Shown: positions 33,407 to 42,879 of the stretch, in pieces
How positions within the stretch are numbered: position 1 is the stretch's first letter
Layout of the letters: each line of letters starts with the position of its first letter
DNA from: Trinickia soli
Lineage (GTDB): Bacteria; Pseudomonadota; Gammaproteobacteria; Burkholderiales; Burkholderiaceae
Assembly: GCF_002879855.1 (NCBI RefSeq)
Contig: NZ_PNYB01000006.1
Span: forward strand, 1 to 64,000
Length of the DNA: 64,000 nt
Direction: 5' to 3'
Translations under genes and position numbers: made by a program
The notes under the pieces: model-generated
Databases searched by the model: none
Seen by the model: the letters and a program-made list of their open reading frames with translations, nothing else
What the model was told of the DNA's origin: nothing

Positions 33407-33901
33407 TCAGCGTTTTGCCGCTTCGGGATTGCCGACTTTCTCGGCGAACTCGGTGAGCTTTTTGTCGGTGGCCTTTTCCTCTTCGAGCGTTTCCTTGAGC
33501 AGCGTCACGGCTTCCTGCCTGCCCAGCAGCTTTGCCAGCGCGCAGAGCGTTCCGTACGAGGCGATCTCATAGTGCTCGACTTTCTGCGCCGCACCGATCA
33601 GCCCGGCGTCGAGCACGGGCCCCTTCTCGATTTCGTCGATCAGCTCCGCGCCTTCTTCGATCAGGCCCTCCATCGCCGCGCATTTCATCCGCTTCAAACG
33701 AAGGCCGGACTTTTCGACGACCTGGTCGATCCGCTCGATCTGGCCATGCGTTTCCTGCAAGTGCGTCTCGAAGGCTTGCGACAGCTGTTCGTTGGTCGCC
33801 GCCCGGGCGAGCTTGCCGAGCGCCTTCGTCAATTGCTTCTCTGCACTGTAGATATCGGATAGGGAATGAACGAAAAGATCTTCGACTGTCTTGCGTGCCA
33901 T
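33407..33901 (-). CDS. Ferritin-like YciE/YciF-type (DUF892) protein
   Basis: 164 residues, all-helical, matching the DUF892/YciE-YciF family. It starts TVEDLFVHSLSDIYSAEKQL and contains HLQETHGQIERIDQV and KVEHYEIASYGTL, which supply the Glu/His ligands of a di-iron four-helix bundle. Members are stress-induced ferroxidase-like proteins. It lies 49 bp upstream of the phasin gene in the same direction. Confidence 0.9.
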   Translation of the reverse strand: MARKTVEDLFVHSLSDIYSAEKQLTKALGKLARAATNEQLSQAFETHLQETHGQIERIDQVVEKSGLRLKRMKCAAMEGLIEEGAELIDEIEKGPVLDAGLIGAAQKVEHYEIASYGTLCALAKLLGRQEAVTLLKETLEEEKATDKKLTEFAEKVGNPEAAKR

Positions 33902-34133
33902 GGTGGTGGTCCTCTATGTCAGCAGTGAGTGCCCCCGAAGATCGGCGCGGACGAAACGGCTGTGATCGCCTCCCCGAACCCGAGGTCCTGACGCACTGCC
34001 GCAACGCGCGTGCCGCCGGCGTCGTGCGCGCGAAAACAGGGGAACAGCCGTTGCTCGCCTGCTGCGGCGGCCCTCGAAACCACGGCGGCCCTGTCCGGCT
34101 ATTCCGGTCTAACGGGAGCTGCGCCGCCGTTCG

Positions 34134-34712
34134 TTACCAAAACGCAGAGATGCCGGCGATGCCGTGCGCGCCGTGCGCATGCGCCGTGGCGGCCATCGCA
34201 CGCGTCATTCCTCCGAGCGCGTAAACGGGCAGGGTCACCTGCGCGGCAAGCGTCTCGAATTGCTGCCAGCCGAGCGTCGGTTCGCCGGGGTGGCTCCTAG
34301 TGGGTAAAACGGGGGAAAGCGTGACGAAGTCGACGCCGATCGCCTGCGCGCGGAGCAGTTGGTCGCGCGAATGACATGCGGCCGAAAGCAGCTTCGGCCG
34401 CAACAGGGGGCGGGAGGTCAATTGCATGAGTCGCGCGCTCGGCAAATGCAAGCCGTCGGCATCGAGATCGCCGAGGCTCTCAAGCGGCCCGTTGAGAACG
34501 ATGCGCGCACCGTGGCGACGGCAAAGCGCGCAGGTACGGCGCGCCAGTTCGCGATAGGCAACGGCATCGAGTGTCTTCGCGCGCAGCTGCACCAGCGCAA
34601 TGCCCGAGGACAGCGCGCGACCCAGTCGATCGAGAAACCACTCGAAATGAGCCGGGTCTGGCGGCTCGGGCGTAATCAGCAAAGCGTCGGGAAGTGGGGG
34701 ATCGATCGGCAT
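34134..34712 (-). CDS. Thiamine-phosphate-synthase-like (ThiE/TenI fold) protein
   Basis: 192 residues of TIM-barrel type, with GIALVQLRAKTLDAVAYREL (the QLRxK strand-loop), DADGLHLPSARLM, SAACHSRDQLLRAQAIG, VDFVTLSPVLPTRSHPGEP and the phosphate-binding YALGGMTRAMAATAHAHGAH. The pattern matches ThiE. In relatives this domain is often fused behind a Nudix (MutT) hydrolase; here it stands alone and no other thi gene is near. It may be a true thiamine phosphate synthase or a TenI-like or house-cleaning relative. Confidence 0.72.
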   Translation of the reverse strand: MPIDPPLPDALLITPEPPDPAHFEWFLDRLGRALSSGIALVQLRAKTLDAVAYRELARRTCALCRRHGARIVLNGPLESLGDLDADGLHLPSARLMQLTSRPLLRPKLLSAACHSRDQLLRAQAIGVDFVTLSPVLPTRSHPGEPTLGWQQFETLAAQVTLPVYALGGMTRAMAATAHAHGAHGIAGISAFW

Positions 34713-34790
34713 CCGCCCACGCTATCAAAAGTTGCCCGACGCGCCAACCTGGCATGTCTCGCGTTAATGCGATGCGAGACAACGGTTGTC

Positions 34791-35816
34791 TCAATGGGCT
34801 TGCGCTGCAGGCGCGCTGCCCGGACACGCCGGGTCTTTGCCCCAGTGGCCGGAGCAGACGTGCCAGCGGCAGCTCTGCGCTTCGAGGAAGTTCCCCTTGT
34901 CGCACGCCTTGATCTGATCGCCGAGGCTGACCGTGCGCCCTTTTGCCGACGAGGCACCCTTGGCGGACACATCGCTCGCGCCGTGCGGCGCTTTGGCGTC
35001 GTACGGCTTCGTGCGCGCAATGAGCGCGGCCAGCAAATCGGCGTCGGGGTCGTCCTTGGCCGCGGCAGCCCGAGCTTTCGCCCGCTTGCGCGCGTGCGCA
35101 GCCGCAAGCTTTTCGGCGCGACGGGTTTTGGCGCTTTCATGCTGCGTGCGCGACGCCAGAGCCTTCGCTTGCGCACGCTTCGAAACAGGAGCGGCGGGCG
35201 CGGCCGAAGCCGCTGCGAGCGCAGTCGAAGCTACGCCCGATGCCGGATGCGCCGCCGTCCCCCCCGTCGCGGACGCCGGCTGTTGCGCGACTTGCGCGGC
35301 GCTCTGCCCTGTCGTCGTGCCGCTGGCGAGCGCGCGCGACAACCGTCCCGCGTCGGAGTCGGCCGGCGCGGCCGCAGGATTGCCACCGACCGAATCGTCG
35401 GCGACGATTACGGCCGGCTGCGGTGCCGACGCGGCCTCGCCCTGCGCCACGCGCGTCGCAGCGGCGGCGCTTGCGCTCGCAGCACTGGCTGCGACGAGCG
35501 CAGCGCCCCCGGCGACCGCGCTTGCGCCGGTGGCAGCGTGCGTCGTGTCGGAAGCGGCGCTTTGCGTCAGCTCGGGATGCTCACTGACTTGAACCTGACT
35601 GCGCTGCCATTGCCATGCGCCGAACGCGCCGAGGCCGAGCACGGCCAACGCTACGGCCACCAGCGGCATTTTCGAACGGCGACGCACAGGCTGCTGCGCC
35701 ACCACGCGCCCTTCCAGGCTCGCCAGAATGCGGGCGTTGTTGTTCGCGCCCCCCGGGGCCGTCTCGGAAAGCAAGCTTGGCCGCCCTTTAGAACTAGAAC
35801 TTTCCGGCGCACTCAT
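34791..35816 (-). CDS. Unknown single-pass membrane protein with Cys-rich C-terminus
   Basis: 341 residues. A cytosolic N-terminus of about 48 residues with RRRSK leads into one transmembrane helix (PLVAVALAVLGLGAFGAW, about 51-68). A long Ala/Ser/Thr-rich periplasmic linker follows, then a basic Lys/Arg/Ala segment, and finally a compact end with four cysteines (IKACDKGNFLEAQSC, WHVCSGHWGKDPACPG). I recognise no family. It is divergent from tagX with 56 bp between, at the edge of the T6SS locus, so a T6SS accessory or envelope role is possible but unproven. Confidence 0.68.
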   Translation of the reverse strand: MSAPESSSSKGRPSLLSETAPGGANNNARILASLEGRVVAQQPVRRRSKMPLVAVALAVLGLGAFGAWQWQRSQVQVSEHPELTQSAASDTTHAATGASAVAGGAALVAASAASASAAAATRVAQGEAASAPQPAVIVADDSVGGNPAAAPADSDAGRLSRALASGTTTGQSAAQVAQQPASATGGTAAHPASGVASTALAAASAAPAAPVSKRAQAKALASRTQHESAKTRRAEKLAAAHARKRAKARAAAAKDDPDADLLAALIARTKPYDAKAPHGASDVSAKGASSAKGRTVSLGDQIKACDKGNFLEAQSCRWHVCSGHWGKDPACPGSAPAAQAH

Positions 35817-35872
35817 TCAGTATCTCGTTAGATCCTTGTTTAATTCACCGCGATAATACACGCCGGCCTCCC

Positions 35873-36805
35873 TTGACAGGCAGGCCAGATTCTAAGAGCA
35901 AGCATTACAAAATACAATTCATTTCCCTGCCGGGGCCGAACTTGATTGCCGTCGCACTTGCCGCTTATTTCTCTATCGCCGTCACCATCGCGGCATTGTT
36001 CCTGTTGCCTCCGGCGCGTGCCGCGATAATGTCGGCCGCACTCGAATTCCATAGGCGCATATCACAACGCACTTCGCGCGGACTCTCGCACGCGCGCAGT
36101 GGTATCGACAAATCAGTAAGAATTTCTCACCTCACTTTTAAAGACACGAAAAAAATACTGATTCGGCAACGCTTGCTGATTTTGATTACGGCAGGTATCC
36201 TTGCGGCGCCTCCGTTGATTGCAATTGCGTTGCGCGGTCGCCAATTATTTCAGTTTGATGGCGGTACTCGCGTACCGGACGAGAAAATCGCCGCATTGCT
36301 CAATGGCGAGCAGCTCGTTCCGCCGCCGCCGTTGCCGCCCGAGGTTTTCGCGACACAGGAAGTCGAACAGGTCCGTCCAGCATTGCGCGACGCCAGCCGC
36401 GATTGGAATTTGCTTGATGCCGATTTCAGAACACGCCTATTGCTCGTCTATAAGATCATGCGCGAGCAGTACGGGTATGAAATGGCGCTGTTGGAAGGCT
36501 ATCGAAGCCCGGAGAGGCAGAATCGACTCGCGCAGCTGGGGGGCGTGACCAATGCGGCCGCATATCAGAGCTATCACCAATACGGCCTTGCCGCCGACAA
36601 CGCGTTTTTGCGCGACGGCAAGATCGTCATTTCCGAGAAAGATCCGTGGGCCATGCGAGGCTATCAGCTGTACGGAAAAACAGCCGAGCAAGTCGGCTTG
36701 ACATGGGGCGGACGATGGAAATTGATGGATCTCGGACACGTTGAATATCACAAGCCCGGATTCGTCCTAGGACGCCCGCCAGTCGGTGCGGCAACCGGGC
36801 AATAA
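35873..36805 (+). CDS. tagX: TagX, T6SS-linked M15 peptidoglycan endopeptidase
   Basis: Up to 310 residues. Two hydrophobic segments (about 23-50 and 101-119) anchor a periplasmic M15-type peptidase domain. The zinc and catalytic residues are visible: EGYRSPERQ (Arg211), SYHQYGLAADNAF (His235, Asp242) and LGHVEYH (His289). In other T6SS loci this protein opens peptidoglycan to let the apparatus assemble. The start is uncertain: 35873 is a TTG that keeps the first membrane segment, while the first ATG at 36029 would drop it. It leads the tssM-tagF-ompA block. Confidence 0.82.
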   Translation: MTGRPDSKSKHYKIQFISLPGPNLIAVALAAYFSIAVTIAALFLLPPARAAIMSAALEFHRRISQRTSRGLSHARSGIDKSVRISHLTFKDTKKILIRQRLLILITAGILAAPPLIAIALRGRQLFQFDGGTRVPDEKIAALLNGEQLVPPPPLPPEVFATQEVEQVRPALRDASRDWNLLDADFRTRLLLVYKIMREQYGYEMALLEGYRSPERQNRLAQLGGVTNAAAYQSYHQYGLAADNAFLRDGKIVISEKDPWAMRGYQLYGKTAEQVGLTWGGRWKLMDLGHVEYHKPGFVLGRPPVGAATGQ

Positions 36806-36824
36806 GGCGAACATTCTCCGCCAA

Positions 36825-36864
36825 GCACCGATAAGTACCGTTAAGTACCGTTCAGCACCGTTAA
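36825..36864 (+). repeat. Four 10-bp direct repeats upstream of tssM
   Basis: GCACCGATAA, GTACCGTTAA, GTACCGTTCA and GCACCGTTAA lie head to tail with no gap in the 118-bp spacer between tagX and tssM. The 10-bp period is close to one helical turn, so the copies face the same side of the DNA. This fits a multi-site regulator-binding array, but simple slippage could also produce it. Confidence 0.8.
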
Positions 36865-36923
36865 GCAATGCCTTACGCCGCCCGTGCGCCGGCCCATTCG
36901 CAGACTTAGAAAGTTAAAGCCTT

Positions 36924-39900
36924 ATGCAACGCTTCCTCAATGCGCTGTTCAGCAAACGGACGATGACCGTCGTCGGGGTCATCGTCTTCGCCGCTCTGGT
37001 GTTCAGCCTCTCGATCTGGCTCGAGCTTCCACTCCTATGGCCCGCGCTGGCGCTCGCCGCATTGCTCGCGCTGCTTTTCGCCGGCTGGCTGTGGCGGCGC
37101 ATCGCTGCGCGGCGGGCCGGCAGCAAGCTCGGCGAGGTGCTCGAGCAACAGGCCGAGACGGGCAAGGCGCCCCAGGCTGCCGGCGCTCAGCCGGCCGATC
37201 TCGACATGCTGCGCAAGCGGCTGACCGAAGCCGTCCGCACGATCAAGACCTCCAAGATCGGCCAGGTCTCGGGCGCCTCGGCGCTCTACGAACTGCCCTG
37301 GTACATCGTCATCGGCAACCCTGCAGCCGGCAAAAGCAGCGCGGTGCTCAATTCGGGGCTGCAGTTTCCGTTCGCCGAAAAGACCGACGCCGTGGTGCAT
37401 GGCATCGGCGGCACGCGCAACTGCGATTGGTTCTTCACGACCGAAGGCATCCTGCTCGATACGGCCGGTCGCTATTCGGTGCAGGAAGAGGACCGCACCG
37501 AATGGCTCGGCTTCCTGAATCTGCTCAAGCGGCACCGCCCGAAGGCGCCGATCAACGGCATCATCGTGACAGCCAGCATCGCCGAGCTGACGAGCAGCCG
37601 CCCCGATGCCACGATCAACCTCGCCCGCAGCCTGCGCCAGCGCGTACAGGAACTGACCGAGAAGCTCGAAGTCTTCGCGCCTGTCTATGTGATGTTCACG
37701 AAGGCCGACCTCATCACGGGCTTCGCCGAGTTCTTCAGCGGCGGCGAGCGTCACGAATACGAGCGCGTCTGGGGCGCCACCCTGCCGTACGAGCCCGACG
37801 AGAAACGCGACATCGTCACGTTGTTCGACGAGCGTTTCGAAGAACTCTACGAAGGGCTCAAGGAAATCAGCGTCGCGCAGATGTCGATCAATCGCGGCGC
37901 CATGCTGTCGCCGGGGCAACTGAGTTTTCCGCTCGAATTCCTCGCGATCAAGCCCGCGCTGCGGGTCTTCCTCGCCACGCTGTTCGAAAACAACCCGTTC
38001 CAATACAAACCGATCCTGCGCGGCTTCTATTTCACGAGCGCGCTGCAACAGGGCGAGACGAGCAGCGCCGCTGCGCAGCGCATCGGCCATCGCTTCGGGC
38101 TGGCCGTCGACAACCTGCCCAAACCGCAAGCCGCCGCCTCGAAAAACGGGTTCTTCCTGCGCGATTTGTTCTCCAAGGTCATCTTTGCCGACCGCCAGAC
38201 GGTCCGACAATTCGCCAGCCCGGCCAAAACGCGCCTGCGCTACGGCACGTTCTTCGCGTTCGTGGCCGCCCTGGCGCTGGCGCTGGGCGGCTGGACGTGG
38301 TCGACGCTCGGCAACCAGCAACTCGCCGCGAACGTCCAGGCCGATCTCGACAACATCGTGCGTCTGCAGCAAAACCGCAACGATCTGCAGTCGCGGCTGC
38401 AGGCAATGGACATTCTCGAAGATCGCATCGCGCAACTCGAGCAGTTCCGTCGCGATCGCCCGCTCTCGGTCTCGCTGGGTCTTTATCAAGGCGACCGGAT
38501 GGAGCAGCGCTTATTGGCCGAGTATTACCGTGGCGTCAAGCAGTTGATGCTCGACCCCGTCTCGCAGAATCTCGCCTCGTTCCTCAGAGACGTCGATGCG
38601 CATCCGGAGCAATTGGCGCCGTTGACGCGCCCGCCCGAGTCCGGCGCGATCCCCGTGTCGACGCGTGCGAACGCTATGGGCCAAGGGGCCGGCGGCGCTC
38701 AAGGCGGACTGTATAGCGATGCGTCGCCCACCAATGTCGAAGATGCCTATAACGCCCTCAAGACGTACCTGATGCTGTCGGACAAGCGGCATGTCGAGGC
38801 GGCGCATCTGACGGACCAGCTCGCACGCTTCTGGCGCGGCTGGCTCGAAACGAATCGCGGCAACATGTCGCGCGACGAGATGATCAAGAGCGCCGAGCGG
38901 ATGATCACGTTCTACCTCTCGCGCGTGTCGGACGACGACTGGCCGATGATCGATGCGAATCTTTCGCTGATCGATCAGACGCGCGAAAACCTGCGCCGGG
39001 TCGTGCGCGGGATGCCGGCTCGTCAGCGCGTCTATGAGGAGATCAAAGCGCGCGCCTCGACGCGTTTCGCGCCGATGACCGTGGCGCGCATCGTCGGCGA
39101 AAACAATACGAACCTCGTCGGCGGCAGCTACGCGATCCCCGGCACCTTCACGCGCGAAGCGTGGTTCGACTATGTCAAACCCGCGATTCGCGACGCCGCC
39201 ACGAAGGAACTCCAAGCGAAGGATTGGGTGCTCAACACGGCGTCGCAGGACGATCTCACGCTCGAAGGCAGCCCCGAGCAGATCCAAAAGGCGCTCGTCG
39301 GCATGTACAAGACCGAATACGCGCAGCATTGGCAGCGCTTCATGCAAGGGATCGCCGTGCGCGATTTCGGCAGCTTCGGTCAGGCCGTCGACGCCATGAA
39401 CCGCCTGGGCGACCCGCAAGATTCGCCGATCCGCAAGATCCTCGAAACGGCCTACGACCAAACGGCGTGGGATAACCCGGCGCTTGCATCCACTACGTTG
39501 CAGAAGGCTCAAAACGGTGTAACGGGCTGGTTCAAGCGGCTGTTCTCGTCGAAGACGCAAGCGGCGCAGAACGCCGGAGTCGATCTCGATGTCAATCTGA
39601 GCGGCGGCTCGGCCACGGCCGGCCCGGTCGGCATCGCGTTCAGCGGGCTTGCACGCATCGTCGCCAAGCAGGACAACGCGTCGCTGCTGAACGGCTACAT
39701 GGACACGCTTTCGAAGGTGCGTACGCGTTTCAACGTATTGAAGAATCAAGGCGATCCGGGTCCCGGCGCACGCGAGCTGATACAGCAAACGCTCGACGGC
39801 AGCGGGTCGGAACTTGCCGATTCGCTCAAATTCGTCGACGAACAGATGTTGACGGGGCTGACCGACGATCAACGCAAGTCGCTGCGTCCGCTGCTCGTGC

Positions 39901-40832
39901 GGCCGCTGATGCAGGCGTTCGCCGTCGCCATCGAGCCGGCCAGCAACGAAGTCAACAAGGTCTGGAACGCACAGGTCTACCAGACATTCGAAACGTCGCT
40001 GGCCAACAAGTACCCGTTCTCGGGCGACGCCAAGGTCGAAGCCGGCGCAAGCGAAATCGCGCAGGTGTTCGGTCCCGACGGTGCGATTTCCAAGTTCGTC
40101 GGCACGACGCTCGGCCCGCTTGCCGTGCGGCGCGGGGACACCCTTTCGCCACGCACGTGGGGTGGCATGGGCATCGTGCTCTCGCCCGACTTCACGAACG
40201 GCTTCGCTCGCTGGGTCGCCCCGCTGGCGGGCGCGGCGGCGACGAGCGGCGGCGGCGCGGCCGAACCGCAAACCGTCTTCCAGATCATGCCGCAGCCGGG
40301 CCAGGGCACGACCGAGTACACGATCGTGATCGACGGCCAGCAATTGCGCTATCGGAATACGCCGCCGCAATGGACGAACTTCGTCTGGCCCAACCCGGCG
40401 GGCTCGCCCGGCGCGACGCTGACCGCGACGTCGTTCGACGGCCGCACGATCGAGCTCGTCAACGAACCGGGCCGCTACGGTTTGGAGAAGCTCATCAATT
40501 CGGCGCAGCGCACGCGCAATCCCGACGGCACGTTCTCGCTGTCATGGACGCAAGGCAGCGTCACCGTCGCGCTCAGCATGAAGATCATCAGCACCTCGCA
40601 GCCCACGAGCGGCGGCAGCGGCAACGCCCCGCAGCAGCAAAGCCTGCGCGGCACGCGTCTGCCCGAGTCGGTCGCCGACGTTGCCGCCGCACGCACGGCC
40701 GCCGCGCAAGCAAGCGGATCGGCGCCGGCGCCGGTCGCGTCCGGCGCCACGGCCAATGCCGCCGCGCCTTCGCCCCTCCCCTCCCCCTCGGCCGTCAACG
40801 CGACGGTCTCGAATACAGGAGCCGCGCAATGA
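36924..40832 (+). CDS. tssM: TssM (IcmF), T6SS inner-membrane core protein
   Basis: 1302 residues, the expected size. Two N-terminal helices (about 15-57) precede a cytosolic GTPase-like domain with Walker A GNPAAGKSS (131-139) and LDTAGRYS. A third helix (about 438-460, FFAFVAALALALGGWTWST) leads to the large periplasmic domain that binds TssJ and ends in a beta-rich C-terminus plus an Ala/Pro tail. With TssL and TssJ it forms the trans-envelope complex. Its stop overlaps the tagF start by 4 bp. Confidence 0.96.
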   Translation: MQRFLNALFSKRTMTVVGVIVFAALVFSLSIWLELPLLWPALALAALLALLFAGWLWRRIAARRAGSKLGEVLEQQAETGKAPQAAGAQPADLDMLRKRLTEAVRTIKTSKIGQVSGASALYELPWYIVIGNPAAGKSSAVLNSGLQFPFAEKTDAVVHGIGGTRNCDWFFTTEGILLDTAGRYSVQEEDRTEWLGFLNLLKRHRPKAPINGIIVTASIAELTSSRPDATINLARSLRQRVQELTEKLEVFAPVYVMFTKADLITGFAEFFSGGERHEYERVWGATLPYEPDEKRDIVTLFDERFEELYEGLKEISVAQMSINRGAMLSPGQLSFPLEFLAIKPALRVFLATLFENNPFQYKPILRGFYFTSALQQGETSSAAAQRIGHRFGLAVDNLPKPQAAASKNGFFLRDLFSKVIFADRQTVRQFASPAKTRLRYGTFFAFVAALALALGGWTWSTLGNQQLAANVQADLDNIVRLQQNRNDLQSRLQAMDILEDRIAQLEQFRRDRPLSVSLGLYQGDRMEQRLLAEYYRGVKQLMLDPVSQNLASFLRDVDAHPEQLAPLTRPPESGAIPVSTRANAMGQGAGGAQGGLYSDASPTNVEDAYNALKTYLMLSDKRHVEAAHLTDQLARFWRGWLETNRGNMSRDEMIKSAERMITFYLSRVSDDDWPMIDANLSLIDQTRENLRRVVRGMPARQRVYEEIKARASTRFAPMTVARIVGENNTNLVGGSYAIPGTFTREAWFDYVKPAIRDAATKELQAKDWVLNTASQDDLTLEGSPEQIQKALVGMYKTEYAQHWQRFMQGIAVRDFGSFGQAVDAMNRLGDPQDSPIRKILETAYDQTAWDNPALASTTLQKAQNGVTGWFKRLFSSKTQAAQNAGVDLDVNLSGGSATAGPVGIAFSGLARIVAKQDNASLLNGYMDTLSKVRTRFNVLKNQGDPGPGARELIQQTLDGSGSELADSLKFVDEQMLTGLTDDQRKSLRPLLVRPLMQAFAVAIEPASNEVNKVWNAQVYQTFETSLANKYPFSGDAKVEAGASEIAQVFGPDGAISKFVGTTLGPLAVRRGDTLSPRTWGGMGIVLSPDFTNGFARWVAPLAGAAATSGGGAAEPQTVFQIMPQPGQGTTEYTIVIDGQQLRYRNTPPQWTNFVWPNPAGSPGATLTATSFDGRTIELVNEPGRYGLEKLINSAQRTRNPDGTFSLSWTQGSVTVALSMKIISTSQPTSGGSGNAPQQQSLRGTRLPESVADVAAARTAAAQASGSAPAPVASGATANAAAPSPLPSPSAVNATVSNTGAAQ

Positions 40833-41815
40833 CGCAAACCGTGCAGGCGCAACTCGCCTACTTCGGCAAGATCCCGTCGCGCGGGGACTTCGTTAAGAGC
40901 ACGCACAATCCGCAACTGCTGCAGACGCTCGACCAATGGGTCGCGCAAGCCTTGGAGCTGCTCGCCGAAGATCCTCGCTGGAAGATCGTGTACGAGAACG
41001 CGAAGCCGATGCATTTCGCCTTCCTCGGCTCGCAAAGCCGGCTCGCGATCGCGGGCCACTTCATGTCGAGCCACGATATCTCCTCGCGTCGTTTCCCGCT
41101 GTTGGCCGCAACGGCGCTTGAAGTCGAGCGCCCGCTTGCCTTCCTCGCCCGCAGCCCGCTCGCGTTCGCGCGCCTCTGGACGCGCGCCTCGACGCAAATG
41201 CGCACGCTCTACGATTGCGACGAACCGAGCGCCGCATTGCAAGCGCTCGGCGATACGCAGGTGCCGATCGATGTCGGTTACACGAACTCGCACGACGGCA
41301 CGTTTTCCGACTTCCTCGAACATCAAACACTGGCCGGCCTCGAGCAGATGTTGCTCGGGAGCGGCCATCCCGTGCGCTTGCGCGGCGCCATGCTCGCGCT
41401 CGGTTCGCTGCTCAAGCCTGTCATGCTCAGCCATGCGCCGAACCTCGAACGCGGTCTTACGTTGCCGCTGCCGAACGATACGTTCTATCGCAGCCTCGTC
41501 GCCGCGTTCTGGCTCGAACTGATCGCGCCGTTCCTCGCGCAGGCCGACTTCGAGCTCGCTGTATTCATCGGCACGATCGCCGAACGCGAACGGCTCGTGA
41601 TCGGTTTTAACGGCGCATCGGCGAAGACACTGCATAGCGTCATCGATCCGCAGGCCTATGCGGCTCACAACATCGACATCGACGATCCCGAATGGATCGA
41701 CGACCACGCCCAGAACGAACATGGAATCAGCAAGCTCGTCAGCTATCTCGAACAACCGCAGCTGTCGCTGCGCATCGCGGTCGATACGTTCCGCGAAGCG
41801 TTCGTCGGAGCATGA
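40829..41815 (+). CDS. tagF: TagF (ImpM-type) T6SS-associated protein
   Basis: 328 residues from the ATG at 40829, which overlaps the tssM stop (ATGA). The N-terminus has the ImpM/TagF signature QLAYFGKIPSRGDFVKS and, further on, SHDISSRRFPLLAATALE. In Pseudomonas the related protein is a post-translational repressor of T6SS assembly. No PppA or Fha gene is present here, so the control circuit may differ. It ends 1 bp before the next gene. Confidence 0.92.
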   Translation: MTQTVQAQLAYFGKIPSRGDFVKSTHNPQLLQTLDQWVAQALELLAEDPRWKIVYENAKPMHFAFLGSQSRLAIAGHFMSSHDISSRRFPLLAATALEVERPLAFLARSPLAFARLWTRASTQMRTLYDCDEPSAALQALGDTQVPIDVGYTNSHDGTFSDFLEHQTLAGLEQMLLGSGHPVRLRGAMLALGSLLKPVMLSHAPNLERGLTLPLPNDTFYRSLVAAFWLELIAPFLAQADFELAVFIGTIAERERLVIGFNGASAKTLHSVIDPQAYAAHNIDIDDPEWIDDHAQNEHGISKLVSYLEQPQLSLRIAVDTFREAFVGA

Positions 41816-41816
41816 C

Positions 41817-42815
41817 GTGACGACGAGCGGCCTGGTTGCGAAGTTGCGTCGCGACTCGCAACGACATTCTCCTCCGGCAAGTCCGGCCTACGCGCGCCGC
41901 ATCGCGTCGGGCGTGCTGGCCGCCATCCTCGTCGCAACGGGCTGTGTGGCGACGGTCGCCGCGCACGCCGACGACAGCACCCCTGCCACGGTTACGCCCG
42001 TCGACAACGGCGGCGCCCGCGTCCGCGTCGCGGCGCTGCCCGCACCGGGACAACCGACGGCCACGAGCATGGCCGGCGCCACCAATGCGAGCGGGCGCAT
42101 GCCGGCCCCCGCCGATGCGGCGCCGGGACAAGTCGTCGTAAGCGGCAAGGTGCCCGATGAAGCCACGCATAGCGCCGTCCTGCAACGTCTGCGCGAAACC
42201 TACGGAGCCGGCAGCGTCGTCGATCAGATCGAGGTGGGCAGCGTCGCGACGCCGCCGAACTGGAGTGCGAATGTGCAGAAGCTGCTCGGGCCGCAACTCA
42301 AGCAGATCAGCAAAGGGCAACTCAAAATCGACGGCACGCAGATCGACGTGAAAGGCGAAGTATCGAACGAGTCGCAGCGCCAGCAGATTGCGAGCGACAT
42401 GGCCAATGCGCTGAACCCGACTTATACGATCCGCAACGGGCTGCGTGTCAGTGCGTCGGAGCAGGGACTGCTCGATACGACGCTCGCCAACCGCACGATT
42501 GAATTCGAAACGGGCAGCGCGACGCTCGCGCCGCAAGGCCGTGCGATTCTCGATCAAATGGCGAGCGTACTTGCCAGGATGTCGGGCAAGACGATCGAGA
42601 TCATCGGCCATACCGACAATTCCGGCAGCCGCGCGGCCAATATCACATTGAGCCAGGCGCGCGCCGATGCCGTGAAGGGCTATCTCGTCACGAAAGGCGT
42701 CGCGCCGCGGTCGATGATGACAATGGGCGTGGGCCCCGACCAGCCGATCGCGTCGAACGACACCGACGATGGCCGCGCCCGCAATCGACGCATCGAATTC
42801 CGCGTCGGTCAATAA
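41817..42815 (+). CDS. T6SS-associated OmpA-family protein
   Basis: 332 residues from the GTG at 41817, one base after the tagF stop. A hydrophobic export segment (IASGVLAAILVATGC) could be a lipoprotein signal (ATGC) or a Sec signal cut after AHA. A BON-like region (VVVSGKVPDEATHSAVLQRL; KGQLKIDGTQIDVKGEVS) is followed by a C-terminal OmpA domain (IEFETGSATLAPQG; IIGHTDNSGSRAANITLSQA). It is likely to bind peptidoglycan and stabilise the T6SS envelope complex, the TagN/TagL-like role in other loci. Confidence 0.85.
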   Translation: MTTSGLVAKLRRDSQRHSPPASPAYARRIASGVLAAILVATGCVATVAAHADDSTPATVTPVDNGGARVRVAALPAPGQPTATSMAGATNASGRMPAPADAAPGQVVVSGKVPDEATHSAVLQRLRETYGAGSVVDQIEVGSVATPPNWSANVQKLLGPQLKQISKGQLKIDGTQIDVKGEVSNESQRQQIASDMANALNPTYTIRNGLRVSASEQGLLDTTLANRTIEFETGSATLAPQGRAILDQMASVLARMSGKTIEIIGHTDNSGSRAANITLSQARADAVKGYLVTKGVAPRSMMTMGVGPDQPIASNDTDDGRARNRRIEFRVGQ

Positions 42816-42879
42816 AGCGACAGGGCCGGGGCAACAGGGCCGCACCTCGGCGCCCTGCCCTGCCCCCTCTGCTCACGGC

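Noticed and set aside
42816-42879. CAGGGC/GCCCTG inverted repeat between the convergent OmpA-family gene and tssA
   Set aside because: Only six bases pair cleanly with an 11-nt loop and no T-run; too weak to call a terminator despite the convergent position.
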